Shown: piece by piece, positions 1 through 8,483 of the stretch
How the letters are laid out: every line of letters begins with the position of its first letter
Numbering within the stretch: the stretch's first letter is position 1
Assembly (NCBI RefSeq): GCF_000621505.1
Contig: NZ_JHYD01000015.1
Span: 124,001 to 188,000 of the forward strand
From: Ruminiclostridium cellobioparum DSM 1351 = ATCC 15832
GTDB taxonomy: Bacteria > Bacillota > Clostridia > Acetivibrionales > DSM-1351
Length of the DNA stretch: 64,000 nt
Direction of reading: 5' to 3'
The notes under the pieces: model-generated
Seen by the model: only the letters and a program-made list of their open reading frames with translations
Told to the model about the DNA's origin: nothing
Database searches by the model: none
Translations under genes and position numbers: made by a program

Positions 1-414
1 GACCAGAAATCTGTCTTTAAGTGCTTTCAAATCCTCTGCGGCTTTTGGAGCATACCCGGACCACCAGCTCCTGTCCTCTGTCTTTTTATGAGGTGCATGA
101 AAAACCAGGCAGGGAATATCCTTTTCTCCAAATTCAAGGTACTCGTATGTACCGGCACCGATCAGGGTATCGGTGTCCTTGAATATGACGCCACCCATAT
201 CATGGAGGGAATTTATTCTCAGTCCGCTTTCCCTTACTATCTTTAACACCTCTCTTGGCCGGATATTTCTGAGATGCTGTGTTACCTCCCAGTTGTCACC
301 GCCGGTCCAGTAGGTATCCAGCTCAATGCTCTCAAAACCGGCACGTTTTATGAGCTCCAGCGCTTCTGTAAAAGGTATGTTATAAAATGTTGCAGTAGCA
401 ATAGATATGTTCAT
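1..414 (-). CDS. Sugar phosphate isomerase/epimerase-like TIM-barrel protein (partial)
   Basis: The first 138 residues are present; the 3' part lies outside the window. The N-terminus has the pattern of the xylose-isomerase-like TIM barrel (AP endonuclease family 2): a first strand (NISIATATFY), then GFESIELD, then HDMGG and FHAPHK strand ends. These proteins isomerise or epimerise sugars or cyclitols, but the substrate cannot be read from the fragment. The ATG start at 414 follows GGAGAG at good spacing. It is downstream of the ABC exporter on the same strand but separated by 142 bases with its own promoter-like region, so it is probably a separate unit. Confidence 0.6.
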   Translation of the reverse strand, partial: MNISIATATFYNIPFTEALELIKRAGFESIELDTYWTGGDNWEVTQHLRNIRPREVLKIVRESGLRINSLHDMGGVIFKDTDTLIGAGTYEYLEFGEKDIPCLVFHAPHKKTEDRSWWSGYAPKAAEDLKALKDRFLV

Positions 415-468
415 AGCATCTCTCCAAACTTTACTTTTATATCTTCTGCATCCATCCGGCCGACAAGT

Positions 469-521
469 ATTATTATACATTACCCTCTATTGACAATGTA
501 CAATACGTTTTTGAGAGGGTA
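469..521 (-). promoter_or_regulatory. Promoter region with perfect 8-bp inverted repeat
   Basis: TACCCTCT (481-488) and AGAGGGTA (514-521) form perfect inverted arms 25 nt apart. On the - strand, TTGTCA (491-496) and AATAAT (469-474), spaced 16 nt, are the best promoter elements and lie inside or next to the repeat. The repeat may be an operator for the TIM-barrel gene or a hairpin ending the exporter transcript; no T-run follows it, which favours an operator. Confidence 0.3.
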
Positions 522-556
522 AGATAAGTTAATTGTAATATCTGGTAATGCGGGTG

Positions 557-2410
557 TCAACCGGCTTCCTCATCCAATCCCAGCTGGCTGATAACCATTC
601 TGTAGTATACTCCCTTTTTCTCCATCAGCTGGAGGTGCGTACCTGTTTCAAGAATACCTCCGTCCCCTATGACCAGTATTTTATCGGCGTCCCGGATGGT
701 GGACAGGCGGTGGGCTATCAGGAAACTTGTATGGTTTTTCATCAGCTTCAGAAGCGCCTGTTGTATTTCCTTCTCTGTTTTGGTATCAACGCTGCTTGTG
801 GCCTCGTCAAGTATCAGAACAGGCGCCTGGCACAGGACTGCCCTGGCTATGGCAATGAGCTGGCGCTGCCCCTGGCTCAGGTTGTCGGAGCTGCCGGAAA
901 CCGGAGTATTATAACCCTTTGGAAGGCGGGAAATAAAACCGTCTGCGTGAGCCATGACGGCAGCGTCCCTGACTTCGGCATCGGCGGCATCAGGTCTCGA
1001 ATACCTTATATTGTCGGCAATGCTTCCGGTAAAAAGGCAGGTATCCTGCAATACCACCGAGAAGCAGTTCCTCAGATCCTTTCTTGTTATATCTGTAATG
1101 CTTACATCGTCAATTAATATCCGACCCTTTTCAGGTTCGTAAAAGCGGGTCAGAAGATTTACAATGGTTGTTTTTCCGGCCCCCGTCTCACCTACCAGTG
1201 CAACAACTTCTCCCGGCTGCACCTGAAAGCTGACATTGTTCAATACAGGTTTTCCCTGGGTATAGGAAAAGCTGATTTCCTTAAACTCCACTTTCCCCAA
1301 GGCCGGTCCGAATTCCTTGAGATTTGGCTTATCGGATATCTCTTCCTTCTCGTCCAGTATCTCAAAGACTCTTTCAGCGCCGGCAAGGGCCGACTGAATG
1401 GTATTAAACATACCGGCTATTTGATTAAGGGGCATTCCGAATTGTCTCGAGTATGTGAGAAAGCTGACTACAACTCCTACGGTTATGTAATCCCTGACTG
1501 CCATTAATCCGCCGGCGCAGGCTATCAGCGTATAGCTGAGATTATTTATTACATTCATGAACGGCATAAGAAAACCGGCCCAGATCTGAGCTTTTGTGGA
1601 GTAATCGCACAGAGTCCGGTTAACTTCCTTAAAATCCTCCAGTACTTTTTGCTGCCTGTTAAAGGCCTTTACCATCTTCAGCCCCTGAATGCTCTCCTCT
1701 ATAACGCCATTGAGATTTCCCAGTGTCTGCTGCTGGCTGGTAAAATACTTTCTGCTTCTTTTAGCTATTGTCTTTGTAAGTACGAATATTAACGGTATGG
1801 TTACCAGTGCAACCAACGTCAGCCCCGGACTTAATACCAGCATCATTACCAGTGCCCCCGTTATTGAAAAAACACTTGATATAAGCTGTGTGGTTGTTTG
1901 TCCTACCGTACTGCTTATATTGTCAACATCATTTGTGATCCTGCTCATGGTATCCCCGTGAGATCTTGTATCATAAAAATTCAGGGGAATTCTCTGGAGC
2001 TTGGAAAAAAATTCTGTTCTTATGTGCTTTACAAGGCTTTGGGTTACTCTGGCCATGAGTACGCCATTAAAGGTATCCAGTATCCAGCTGGTCAGGTAGC
2101 AGAAAACCAGAGCCGTCAATATAGTTACAAGCAGCTTGTTGTCAACTGTGTTTGTATCAATATTAAATGTGTTAATAGCCTGGCCAAGCAAATATGGAGT
2201 AAGTAAACCTGCCGCTGCCGACAGAACTGTGAGTGATGCCGCAATCAGTATTGATTTGCGCCATCTTCCGAACATTCTTATCAGTCTGACAAGAGTTCCT
2301 TTTGTGTCCTTGGGCTTCGCTGTGGGTTTAAATCTCTGATGTCCTGCCGCTCCCCATCTTCCCAGCTTTGGCATATTGTCGAGATTCCGTACTTCATTCT
2401 TATTTGACAT
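557..2410 (-). CDS. Heterodimeric ABC exporter subunit, canonical-Walker B half (BmrD/TM288-like)
   Basis: A 617-residue type IV (ABCB-type) half-exporter: a soluble N-terminal stretch of about 50 residues, six membrane helices (about 55-330), then a nucleotide-binding domain. Walker A GETGAGKTT is at 407-415, the signature LSQGQ at 511-515, Walker B ends LILDE with the catalytic Glu at about 536, and the switch His is at about 567. Its partner upstream has a normal LSGGQ but a degenerate Walker B and switch residue. This is the complementary pattern of heterodimers such as BmrCD and TM287/288, with one hydrolysing site and one degenerate site. Its start overlaps the partner's stop by 11 bases, so the two are translationally coupled. 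A role in multidrug or lipid export is inferred from the family and from the MarR neighbour. Confidence 0.9.
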   Translation of the reverse strand: MSNKNEVRNLDNMPKLGRWGAAGHQRFKPTAKPKDTKGTLVRLIRMFGRWRKSILIAASLTVLSAAAGLLTPYLLGQAINTFNIDTNTVDNKLLVTILTALVFCYLTSWILDTFNGVLMARVTQSLVKHIRTEFFSKLQRIPLNFYDTRSHGDTMSRITNDVDNISSTVGQTTTQLISSVFSITGALVMMLVLSPGLTLVALVTIPLIFVLTKTIAKRSRKYFTSQQQTLGNLNGVIEESIQGLKMVKAFNRQQKVLEDFKEVNRTLCDYSTKAQIWAGFLMPFMNVINNLSYTLIACAGGLMAVRDYITVGVVVSFLTYSRQFGMPLNQIAGMFNTIQSALAGAERVFEILDEKEEISDKPNLKEFGPALGKVEFKEISFSYTQGKPVLNNVSFQVQPGEVVALVGETGAGKTTIVNLLTRFYEPEKGRILIDDVSITDITRKDLRNCFSVVLQDTCLFTGSIADNIRYSRPDAADAEVRDAAVMAHADGFISRLPKGYNTPVSGSSDNLSQGQRQLIAIARAVLCQAPVLILDEATSSVDTKTEKEIQQALLKLMKNHTSFLIAHRLSTIRDADKILVIGDGGILETGTHLQLMEKKGVYYRMVISQLGLDEEAG

Positions 2411-4133
2411 GTGTTATAAGGCCACCCCCAATTTGTGAATCATAAATCTCCCTGTAAGTACTGCAGTTATCTAATAAATCCGCATGCTCTCCGAAGCCCA
2501 CATTTACTCCGTTATCCAGCACCAGAATTTTATCGGCCGACATGGCCGTACCGATCCTTTGAGTTATCATTATAACAGTCCTATCTGTATCAAGGCTTTT
2601 CAAGGCCTTCCTGACCCGGGCCTCGGTAATTGCGTCAAGTGCACTTGTACAATCATCCAGGATCAGAACCGGCGCTTGCTTTGCAAGGGCTCTGGCTATT
2701 GATAGTCTCTGTTTCTGTCCTCCTGACAGGTTCACTCCGTTCTGTCCCAGCACACTGTCAAATTTGTCCGGCATTTTTTCAATAAATTCCCGGGCCTGGG
2801 CATTTTGGGCAGCCCGGATTACCCGTTCCTCCTCCATTGTACTCTCTCCCCAGGCGATATTATCAAAAACAGACCCGGTGAAAAGCATGCTTTTTTGGGG
2901 TGCAAAGGCAATGTTTTTTCTGAGGACAGATGTATCTATATTTTTGATATTGTTCCCATTGATATAAATTGCACCCTCATTCACATCATAAAAGTGCAGG
3001 CAAAGCCAGGCAAGCGTGGATTTTCCCGCACCTGTGGGCCCAATTACCGCCAGGGTCTCACCCGCATTTATTTTAAAGGACAGCTCCTTTAATACAGGCA
3101 GCCCGCTGCCGCCGGGATATGCAAAGGTCACATTTTCAAACTCCAGCTCACCTGTAATAACCGGTTTCGGGCTGCCGGCACCTGCGAAATCCTCTTCTCC
3201 GGCCAATATTTCTTCTATTCTCTCAGTTGATGCCTTTGTTCTTATGAAAGTGTTGAAAATATTGGTTATCATTATGAGAGAGGTCAGTATTTGAGTCATG
3301 TAATTTATAAAAGCGGCAACTTTGCCTACCTCAAGCCGGCCATTTCCGAACAGTATGCTGCCCAGATAGATAATGACTGCAATTCCGATGCTGACAGTCA
3401 AAGACATGACCGGTGAAAAATATGCTATTACCAGTTGGGAAGAAATACTTTTTTTATTGAGATCCGAGTTTGCCACCTCGAACCGTCCCTCTTCCTCCTC
3501 ATATGTTCCAAAGGCCTTGACCAGTCTTATGCCCAGCAGATATTCCTGTACAACGGTATTTACCTTGTCGATGGCTTTCTGAACCTTTGAAAAACGGATA
3601 TAGCTTAATTTCATACTAATGACGATCAAGGCCGCCACTACGGCTATAGCTATCAGCAGCACCACACTCATGTACGGGCTCAGCATAATGGCAAGGATTA
3701 TACTCCCGATACATGTGAGCGGAGCCTTAAGAAATATTCTCATAATGCCGTTTACAAACTGTGTCACCTGGGAGGTATCATTTGTCATTCTGGTTATCAG
3801 GGAGCCGCTTTCTATACTGTCGGCACTTGCTTCGGAAAAGTTCATGATCTTCTTGAAAACATCATACCTTAAATCCGCACCGAAGCTTTGCGATACCCTG
3901 CTTGCAAGAATATTCCTCGTAGCGGCAAAGCAAGCTCCAAGAGCGGTTATGCCAAGCATTGTAAGTCCAAAATATAAAACGGAAGCAACGCGGCCGTTTT
4001 TTACTCCATCATCTATTATATGCGCCATAATGGTTGGCTGGAGCAAATCGCATACAGCCTCAAAAAAAACGCAGCTAATGCCAAGCAGGAATAATGTCCT
4101 GTATTTTTTGAAATATGGTTTATATAGGTCCAT
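2400..4133 (-). CDS. Heterodimeric ABC exporter subunit with degenerate nucleotide site (BmrC/TM287-like)
   Basis: A 577-residue half-exporter: six membrane helices (about 10-300) and one nucleotide-binding domain. Walker A GPTGAGKS is at 365-372 and the signature LSGGQ at 469-473. Walker B reads LILDD, so Asp494 replaces the catalytic Glu, and Gln525 replaces the switch-loop His. These are the usual changes in the non-hydrolysing site of heterodimeric exporters, not damage, since the frame is intact and the partner is complementary. It follows a MarR gene by 15 bases and has an AGGAGG ribosome site. The three genes form one operon in which the MarR protein probably represses its own exporter. 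Confidence 0.9.
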   Translation of the reverse strand: MDLYKPYFKKYRTLFLLGISCVFFEAVCDLLQPTIMAHIIDDGVKNGRVASVLYFGLTMLGITALGACFAATRNILASRVSQSFGADLRYDVFKKIMNFSEASADSIESGSLITRMTNDTSQVTQFVNGIMRIFLKAPLTCIGSIILAIMLSPYMSVVLLIAIAVVAALIVISMKLSYIRFSKVQKAIDKVNTVVQEYLLGIRLVKAFGTYEEEEGRFEVANSDLNKKSISSQLVIAYFSPVMSLTVSIGIAVIIYLGSILFGNGRLEVGKVAAFINYMTQILTSLIMITNIFNTFIRTKASTERIEEILAGEEDFAGAGSPKPVITGELEFENVTFAYPGGSGLPVLKELSFKINAGETLAVIGPTGAGKSTLAWLCLHFYDVNEGAIYINGNNIKNIDTSVLRKNIAFAPQKSMLFTGSVFDNIAWGESTMEEERVIRAAQNAQAREFIEKMPDKFDSVLGQNGVNLSGGQKQRLSIARALAKQAPVLILDDCTSALDAITEARVRKALKSLDTDRTVIMITQRIGTAMSADKILVLDNGVNVGFGEHADLLDNCSTYREIYDSQIGGGLITHVK

Positions 4134-4148
4134 TTGCGTTATATCCTC

Positions 4149-4595
4149 CTAGGTCCGCCATTCCTGCTGTTCTCCGTCTATCATATTTCTGAATATCCGG
4201 GTAAGGAAGTCTCCGGCAAGCTGCTTTTCTTCTTCTGAAAACCCTTGAAAGCACTCATCAGCCATTGAAATAAAAATCCTGTCTATTACTTTTTTCTTTT
4301 CCAGGCCCTTGTCGGTCAGCCATACCTCAAGAGCCCGCTTGTCTCCCTTTACAGGCCTTTTCTCTACCAGCCCGGACTTTTCCATGCTATTAAGTACACT
4401 GGTTACAGAAGCAGGCTCCATATGACAGTCGGCCGCTATTTCCCTTTGAATGCAGCCGTTATGTTCAAACAGGTAATTTATCATCCTGGGCTGGCCTGCG
4501 GTGAGATTACACTTCATAAATTCATAAGTGGATCTCCTCCTATGTACCGCACCTACTTTAACAAGCAGTAAATTTAATTCTCTCTGATCCAACAT
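4149..4595 (-). CDS. MarR-family transcriptional regulator
   Basis: A 148-residue MarR-type winged-helix protein. The helix-turn-helix (about residues 50-75: IQREIAADCHMEPASVTSVL) is followed by a wing containing a KGDKRALEVWLTDKG stretch, the MarR signature region. It is the first gene of an operon with a heterodimeric ABC exporter, a common arrangement where the repressor senses a toxic ligand and releases the pump genes. GGAG precedes the ATG. A palindrome in its promoter region (4655-4668) is a good candidate for its binding site. The ligand is unknown. Confidence 0.9.
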   Translation of the reverse strand: MLDQRELNLLLVKVGAVHRRRSTYEFMKCNLTAGQPRMINYLFEHNGCIQREIAADCHMEPASVTSVLNSMEKSGLVEKRPVKGDKRALEVWLTDKGLEKKKVIDRIFISMADECFQGFSEEEKQLAGDFLTRIFRNMIDGEQQEWRT

Positions 4596-4638
4596 GTTAT
4601 CTCCTATCCATAAAAAAATTTAAAACTCATTTTATATT

Positions 4639-4669
4639 AATTAGAATTCAAATTATTAGAACTCTAATT
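4639..4669 (-). promoter_or_regulatory. Candidate MarR operator
   Basis: ATTAGA-AC-TCTAAT is a perfect 14-nt palindrome at 4655-4668, and a half-site ATTAGAATTC precedes it at 4640-4649. It lies about 60 bases upstream of the marR start in an AT-rich promoter region. Size and symmetry suit a MarR dimer. Assignment is by position and symmetry only. Confidence 0.5.
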
Positions 4670-4728
4670 ATATATTATTAATAAATCCTTGCAGCGTCAA
4701 TAATTAAAATTATGGTTAAAAGTTCACA

Positions 4729-4795
4729 AAGTACATGCCTGAAGTTTGTACGGCTTACCACAAGTGTTTTAGCCACAATTTCAGACATGTACTTT
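4729..4795. repeat. Long imperfect hairpin of unknown role
   Basis: Arms at 4729-4749 and 4775-4795 pair over about 20 bp with a few mismatches (AAGTACATG against CATGTACTT is perfect). The loop contains a smaller GGCT/AGCC stem. It lies in the 297-base gap between the marR promoter region and the end of ypeB. No T-run follows on either strand, so it is not a standard terminator. It may be a palindromic element or a structured RNA. The rest of the gap shows nothing else recognisable. Confidence 0.4.
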
Positions 4796-4892
4796 TAATT
4801 GAGCTTCCCGTTTATCAAAGTGTCCCCGCACACTATTACCTGTAATTCATTATTTGCAATTCTCTCATTTTAAGGCATCCCATTGTGTGCAC

Positions 4893-6308
4893 TTACATAG
4901 TCAATGAGCCTTCATCCGTACTTACCAGCATGAGGATATCCTCTTCGGTTCCGGTCAAAGCGTTTATATATAATATAAATTTCTGATCATCCAGCGATCC
5001 TATAAATTCGTAACAGTATTTTTCCGTTTTAAAATCTGTGGGAATTATTGCTTTGCCTTCCTTCTCGATTTTCAGATTTTTATTTATCTTGCTTCTCGCC
5101 TGATCAACAGTAAGCTGCGTTTGAGGAATATCCCGTGTCTTGTGGTTATACAAATAACCTTTTGATTCAACTCCCAGCACTTCACCGTTATCAAGGGCCA
5201 CCTTCACCTTGACAAGATCGGGGTAGACCGTTACTCCATCCTGCTCATAGGCATAACATATTGTTGCTATGCCGTCAGTTCTCATATAATAGGTGTCGGT
5301 CATACTGCCGAACCCATTTTTCTTAAGAAAGTCCTGTGCGGATTTTTTAGCGGCGTTCATGGACATCTTTCCTGAACTGACGCTCCTGTTTCTAAGCATC
5401 CAGTACACCTGTCCGCCCTGTTGTGTTATATCAATTTCAGCACTGCCGTCATTGTCGGAATTTTTGTAGCTAACCTTATACCTGTAAGTTTTTATGCTTC
5501 CCTCATTGCTGTCTTCAAGCCGCGAAATACCCTGGATCTTATCATTCCCTATTATTTTACGGACGATTTCCTCTGCCTTGGAAGCACTGACTTTTTCATC
5601 CTTCAAACCTATGGGCTTAACCTTCATCATATGGTCGGAATAAGGCCCGTCGTATATCATTGAAGGATACTCCTGAAAGTTCTTGTCAACATTTTCAAAC
5701 TGCGTTGTCTGAATATTCTTGGTATTTTGGCTTTTCAGCTCCCTTGGTCCTCCTGCACTCCCCCAGGCCATCTTCCCGTTATTGATCTGTTCTTCTATTC
5801 CGTGGAGACTGTTTTGCAAAGATAGGGCAAAGCCGTGCATTTTTTTAAGGCTCTGATATTCCTCATCACTCAAAGGCAGACCGTTTGCAGTCTTTGTGTT
5901 ATATGCATAGGCCATATCTCCCACCTGAGTTAGAAAGTTGGAGGTTTTTTCAAGTATGGGAGGTGCTACCGGAAGCTGCCCCATATTTGTCTGAGCCAAA
6001 TTCGACTGGCGCCACACTTCCTCCAGCATTGAGGAAGTACCTCTCGGAGTGGATGTAACCATGGATTTGGCCAATAAAACTTCAAGGTTGTCAACATACT
6101 CGTTCAAATCCAGGAAAGCTCTGCTATACTGGTTGTCCATCATTATCCTGAGATCGCTGAGCTGCTTGCTCTGGTAGTATCCCCATGTGGATACTCCTGC
6201 CAATGCCAGTACTGCAACAATTGCTACAGGTACTCCCCAAGACATTCTTCTTTTTTTCTGCCATAAGTCATTATTATTGTCCATGTTTTCATTTTCATTC
6301 TGTTCCAT
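4893..6308 (-). CDS. ypeB: Germination protein YpeB
   Basis: Start set at the ATG at 6308, seven bases after GGAGG; a TTG just upstream is less likely. The protein has about 471 residues: a short charged N-terminus, one membrane helix (about 25-45), a helical region with the family segment SMLEEVWRQSNLAQTN and a later LPLSDEEYQSL, then repeated PepSY-like domains toward the C-terminus (residues about 240-460). YpeB is needed to place and stabilise the cortex-lytic enzyme SleB in the spore inner membrane. It follows sleB by 14 bases, as in most spore formers, which strongly supports the call. Expression in the forespore is expected from the family. Confidence 0.95.
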   Translation of the reverse strand: MEQNENENMDNNNDLWQKKRRMSWGVPVAIVAVLALAGVSTWGYYQSKQLSDLRIMMDNQYSRAFLDLNEYVDNLEVLLAKSMVTSTPRGTSSMLEEVWRQSNLAQTNMGQLPVAPPILEKTSNFLTQVGDMAYAYNTKTANGLPLSDEEYQSLKKMHGFALSLQNSLHGIEEQINNGKMAWGSAGGPRELKSQNTKNIQTTQFENVDKNFQEYPSMIYDGPYSDHMMKVKPIGLKDEKVSASKAEEIVRKIIGNDKIQGISRLEDSNEGSIKTYRYKVSYKNSDNDGSAEIDITQQGGQVYWMLRNRSVSSGKMSMNAAKKSAQDFLKKNGFGSMTDTYYMRTDGIATICYAYEQDGVTVYPDLVKVKVALDNGEVLGVESKGYLYNHKTRDIPQTQLTVDQARSKINKNLKIEKEGKAIIPTDFKTEKYCYEFIGSLDDQKFILYINALTGTEEDILMLVSTDEGSLTM

Positions 6309-6322
6309 CAAATCACCTCCAT

Positions 6323-7018
6323 TTATATTCCAAACCAGTGTTTACCTATTTTCAGCTTTACCGTTCTTGACCATATCCATTTACTTGTAGCCGTTGCAGG
6401 ATTCCAGTAATACAGGCATCCGTCGGTTGGGTCCCATCCTGCAAGAGCATCTCTGGCTGCCTTGACCACTGTGGATTTCGGGTCAATGGCTACATTTATC
6501 TGTCCGTCGGACACAGCTGTGAAAGCCCCCGGCTGATATATAACACCCGCCATGGTCTTGGGGAATTTTGAATTCTTAACCCTGTTGAGGATTATCGCTC
6601 CCACTGCTACCTGTCCTTCAAAGGGCTCTCCTCTGGCCTCGCCATTTATGACCCTGGCAAGCAGCTGCTCATCGGTAACTTTGGTTGAAGCGGCATTAAC
6701 TGTTCCGGTTTCAACAACTTTACCAAGGCCCATTGACAACAGTATATTCCTGTCTGCAATTCCGTTGGCACGAAAACCATAGTTCCTTTGATATTTAAGT
6801 ACTGAAGTGAAAGTGTCATATCCAAAATTTCCATTTACCTTGCCGTTATAATAACCCCAATTTTTTAATTCCTGCTGCATTTCCTTTACTTCCTGACCCT
6901 TGTCACCTAACTTAAGAGATGAAGCGGTACCAGTAAAATACAGTGATTCTTGACCTAAAAGAGTAAGACTGAAAACAACGACTAAACAAAAAGCAACTAA
7001 TTTTATGTGCTTTTTCAA
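6323..7018 (-). CDS. sleB: Spore cortex-lytic enzyme SleB
   Basis: A TTG start at 7018 is preferred because AAGGAGGT stands six bases before it and the protein then begins with a clean signal peptide (KKHIKLVAFCLVVVFSLTLL). A longer reading from 7042 has no ribosome site. After the signal peptide come a peptidoglycan-binding repeat (LGDKGQEVKEMQQELKNWGYY, about 35-95) and the SleB hydrolase domain, with the catalytic Glu in INGEARGEP and the GQVAVGAIILNR core. It is a lytic transglycosylase that degrades cortex muramic-delta-lactam at germination. It is first in the operon with ypeB. A weak sigma-G-like pair (TGAATA at 7076-7081, CACAATT at 7053-7059) lies upstream. Confidence 0.93.
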   Translation of the reverse strand: MKKHIKLVAFCLVVVFSLTLLGQESLYFTGTASSLKLGDKGQEVKEMQQELKNWGYYNGKVNGNFGYDTFTSVLKYQRNYGFRANGIADRNILLSMGLGKVVETGTVNAASTKVTDEQLLARVINGEARGEPFEGQVAVGAIILNRVKNSKFPKTMAGVIYQPGAFTAVSDGQINVAIDPKSTVVKAARDALAGWDPTDGCLYYWNPATATSKWIWSRTVKLKIGKHWFGI

Positions 7019-7283
7019 ACCTGTACCTCCTTCCAAATTCACACCGGATTCAAATTGTGTTGTTACCCTTTTTATTATTCAGGGTAATTGAAGTTTTAAT
7101 TGTGCAATGTTATTTTTAGTTATTAGCTGTTAAAATATTCGTAATATAATATAAAGTTCTAACATATTTACGGGCTGTTAATTTCTTTATTTACACATAT
7201 AACGTATAATCCCGGCCATAATGTCAAAAATCTATATTGAATATAAATTTTCTTATTTTCAATTATTTTATGTGGAGATCATT

Positions 7284-8396
7284 ATGAGGGTATTAATACT
7301 GTATGTATCTGTCGGAACAGGTCACATGAAGGCTGCCGAAGCGTTGAAGGAATCAATTGAAAGGCAGTTTGCAGGTTGGTCAGTCGATATTCTGGATACG
7401 CTTAAATATATAAATCCGATCGTAGATAAAATTGTTGTCAGCAGCTACCTTGGTGCCCTTAAAAGAAGTCCGGGGCTGTACAGCAGATTATACACCGCGT
7501 CAGGTACGGGCACCGGTATTTACGATATCAGCAAAGCACTGAATAAGCTATTATCCTTTAAGCTCAATAGCCTTATAAATGATTATGGACCTTCTGCGGT
7601 TGTGTGTACGCACCCTTTTCCCATGCAGATGCTGTCCTCCTTAAAGGAGAAAAACAAAATAAAAATCCCTACCGTTGCCATTCTCACCGACTATGTGGTT
7701 CACTCTCTCTGGCTGGACAGCGGTATGGATGCTTTTGTCGTGGCCAATGATTTGATGAAATCGGAGATGATGCAAAGAGGCATTCCCGGAAACATTATTT
7801 TTCCGTATGGTATTCCTGTGTCACCCAAGTTCCTTACCCGGGTTGACAAGAAAAAACTCAAACAGGAACTGGGACTGGAAGATAAGTTTACTGTCCTTGT
7901 CATGGGAGGGGGTATGGGTTTTGGCAATATTGACAATACCATGGCCTCATTGCTGGATTGTGATATAGATATTCAAATTATAGCTGTAACAGGTACAAAT
8001 CAGAAACTTAAGGCACAGCTTGAACTCAGTGCCGGAAAGAGCAATAAAAAGGTACTTGTTTTGAGTTACACGGATAAGATTAATGAACTTATGGATATAT
8101 CCGACCTATTAATAACAAAGCCCGGAGGTATGACTATCTCCGAGGCTCTGGTCAAGGGTCTTCCGATTTTTATTATTTCTCCCATACCCGGTCAGGAGGA
8201 AGGCAATGCAAGTTTCCTGATAAGAAGTGGTGCAGCCAACAAGATAGAAGACTCGGGCCAGCTTATAAGTGTTTTGTCACAGGTTGCAAATGACCCTGTA
8301 ACTCTTAATATAATGCGTGAAAACTCCAGGTTTTTGGGAAAACCTCATTCGGCTTCCGATATTGCCACCCTTCTTGGCAAGCTGGTCCTGGGATGA
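7284..8396 (+). CDS. Diacylglycerol glucosyltransferase-like glycosyltransferase (UgtP/MGDG synthase family)
   Basis: ATG at 7284 follows GTGGAG; a longer upstream reading lacks a ribosome site. The protein has 370 residues with the GT28/MurG two-domain layout. The N-terminal MGDG-synthase domain starts RVLILYVSVGTGHMKAAEAL, with the glycine-rich lipid-acceptor loop. The C-terminal nucleotide-sugar domain has LVMGGGMGFG, LSYTDKINELMDISDLLITKPGG and PIPGQEEGNA. Family members add glucose or galactose to diacylglycerol, making glycolipids that anchor lipoteichoic acid. It is one of four genes in the left arm read against the replication fork and is transcribed alone. Confidence 0.85.
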   Translation: MRVLILYVSVGTGHMKAAEALKESIERQFAGWSVDILDTLKYINPIVDKIVVSSYLGALKRSPGLYSRLYTASGTGTGIYDISKALNKLLSFKLNSLINDYGPSAVVCTHPFPMQMLSSLKEKNKIKIPTVAILTDYVVHSLWLDSGMDAFVVANDLMKSEMMQRGIPGNIIFPYGIPVSPKFLTRVDKKKLKQELGLEDKFTVLVMGGGMGFGNIDNTMASLLDCDIDIQIIAVTGTNQKLKAQLELSAGKSNKKVLVLSYTDKINELMDISDLLITKPGGMTISEALVKGLPIFIISPIPGQEEGNASFLIRSGAANKIEDSGQLISVLSQVANDPVTLNIMRENSRFLGKPHSASDIATLLGKLVLG

Positions 8397-8483
8397 GTGA
8401 CTTAGCGGCCGGCAGCAGCTGTCTTTTGTCCGGTAAGGTAATTTAACCGCCGGCAATGTACAAATTCAGGTGTTACAGGACCA

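Noticed and set aside
548-1117. Open frame on the + strand inside the exporter gene
   Set aside because: It lies opposite a clear ABC ATPase domain, has no ribosome site and no recognisable protein pattern.
2400-4133. Asp in place of Glu in Walker B and Gln in place of the switch His as signs of a broken gene
   Set aside because: The frame is intact and the partner subunit carries the complementary changes, the normal state of heterodimeric exporters.
8397-8483. Repeated GCCGGC stretches between the glycosyltransferase and the NlpC-like gene as a terminator
   Set aside because: Pairing is weak and imperfect and no T-run follows on either strand.
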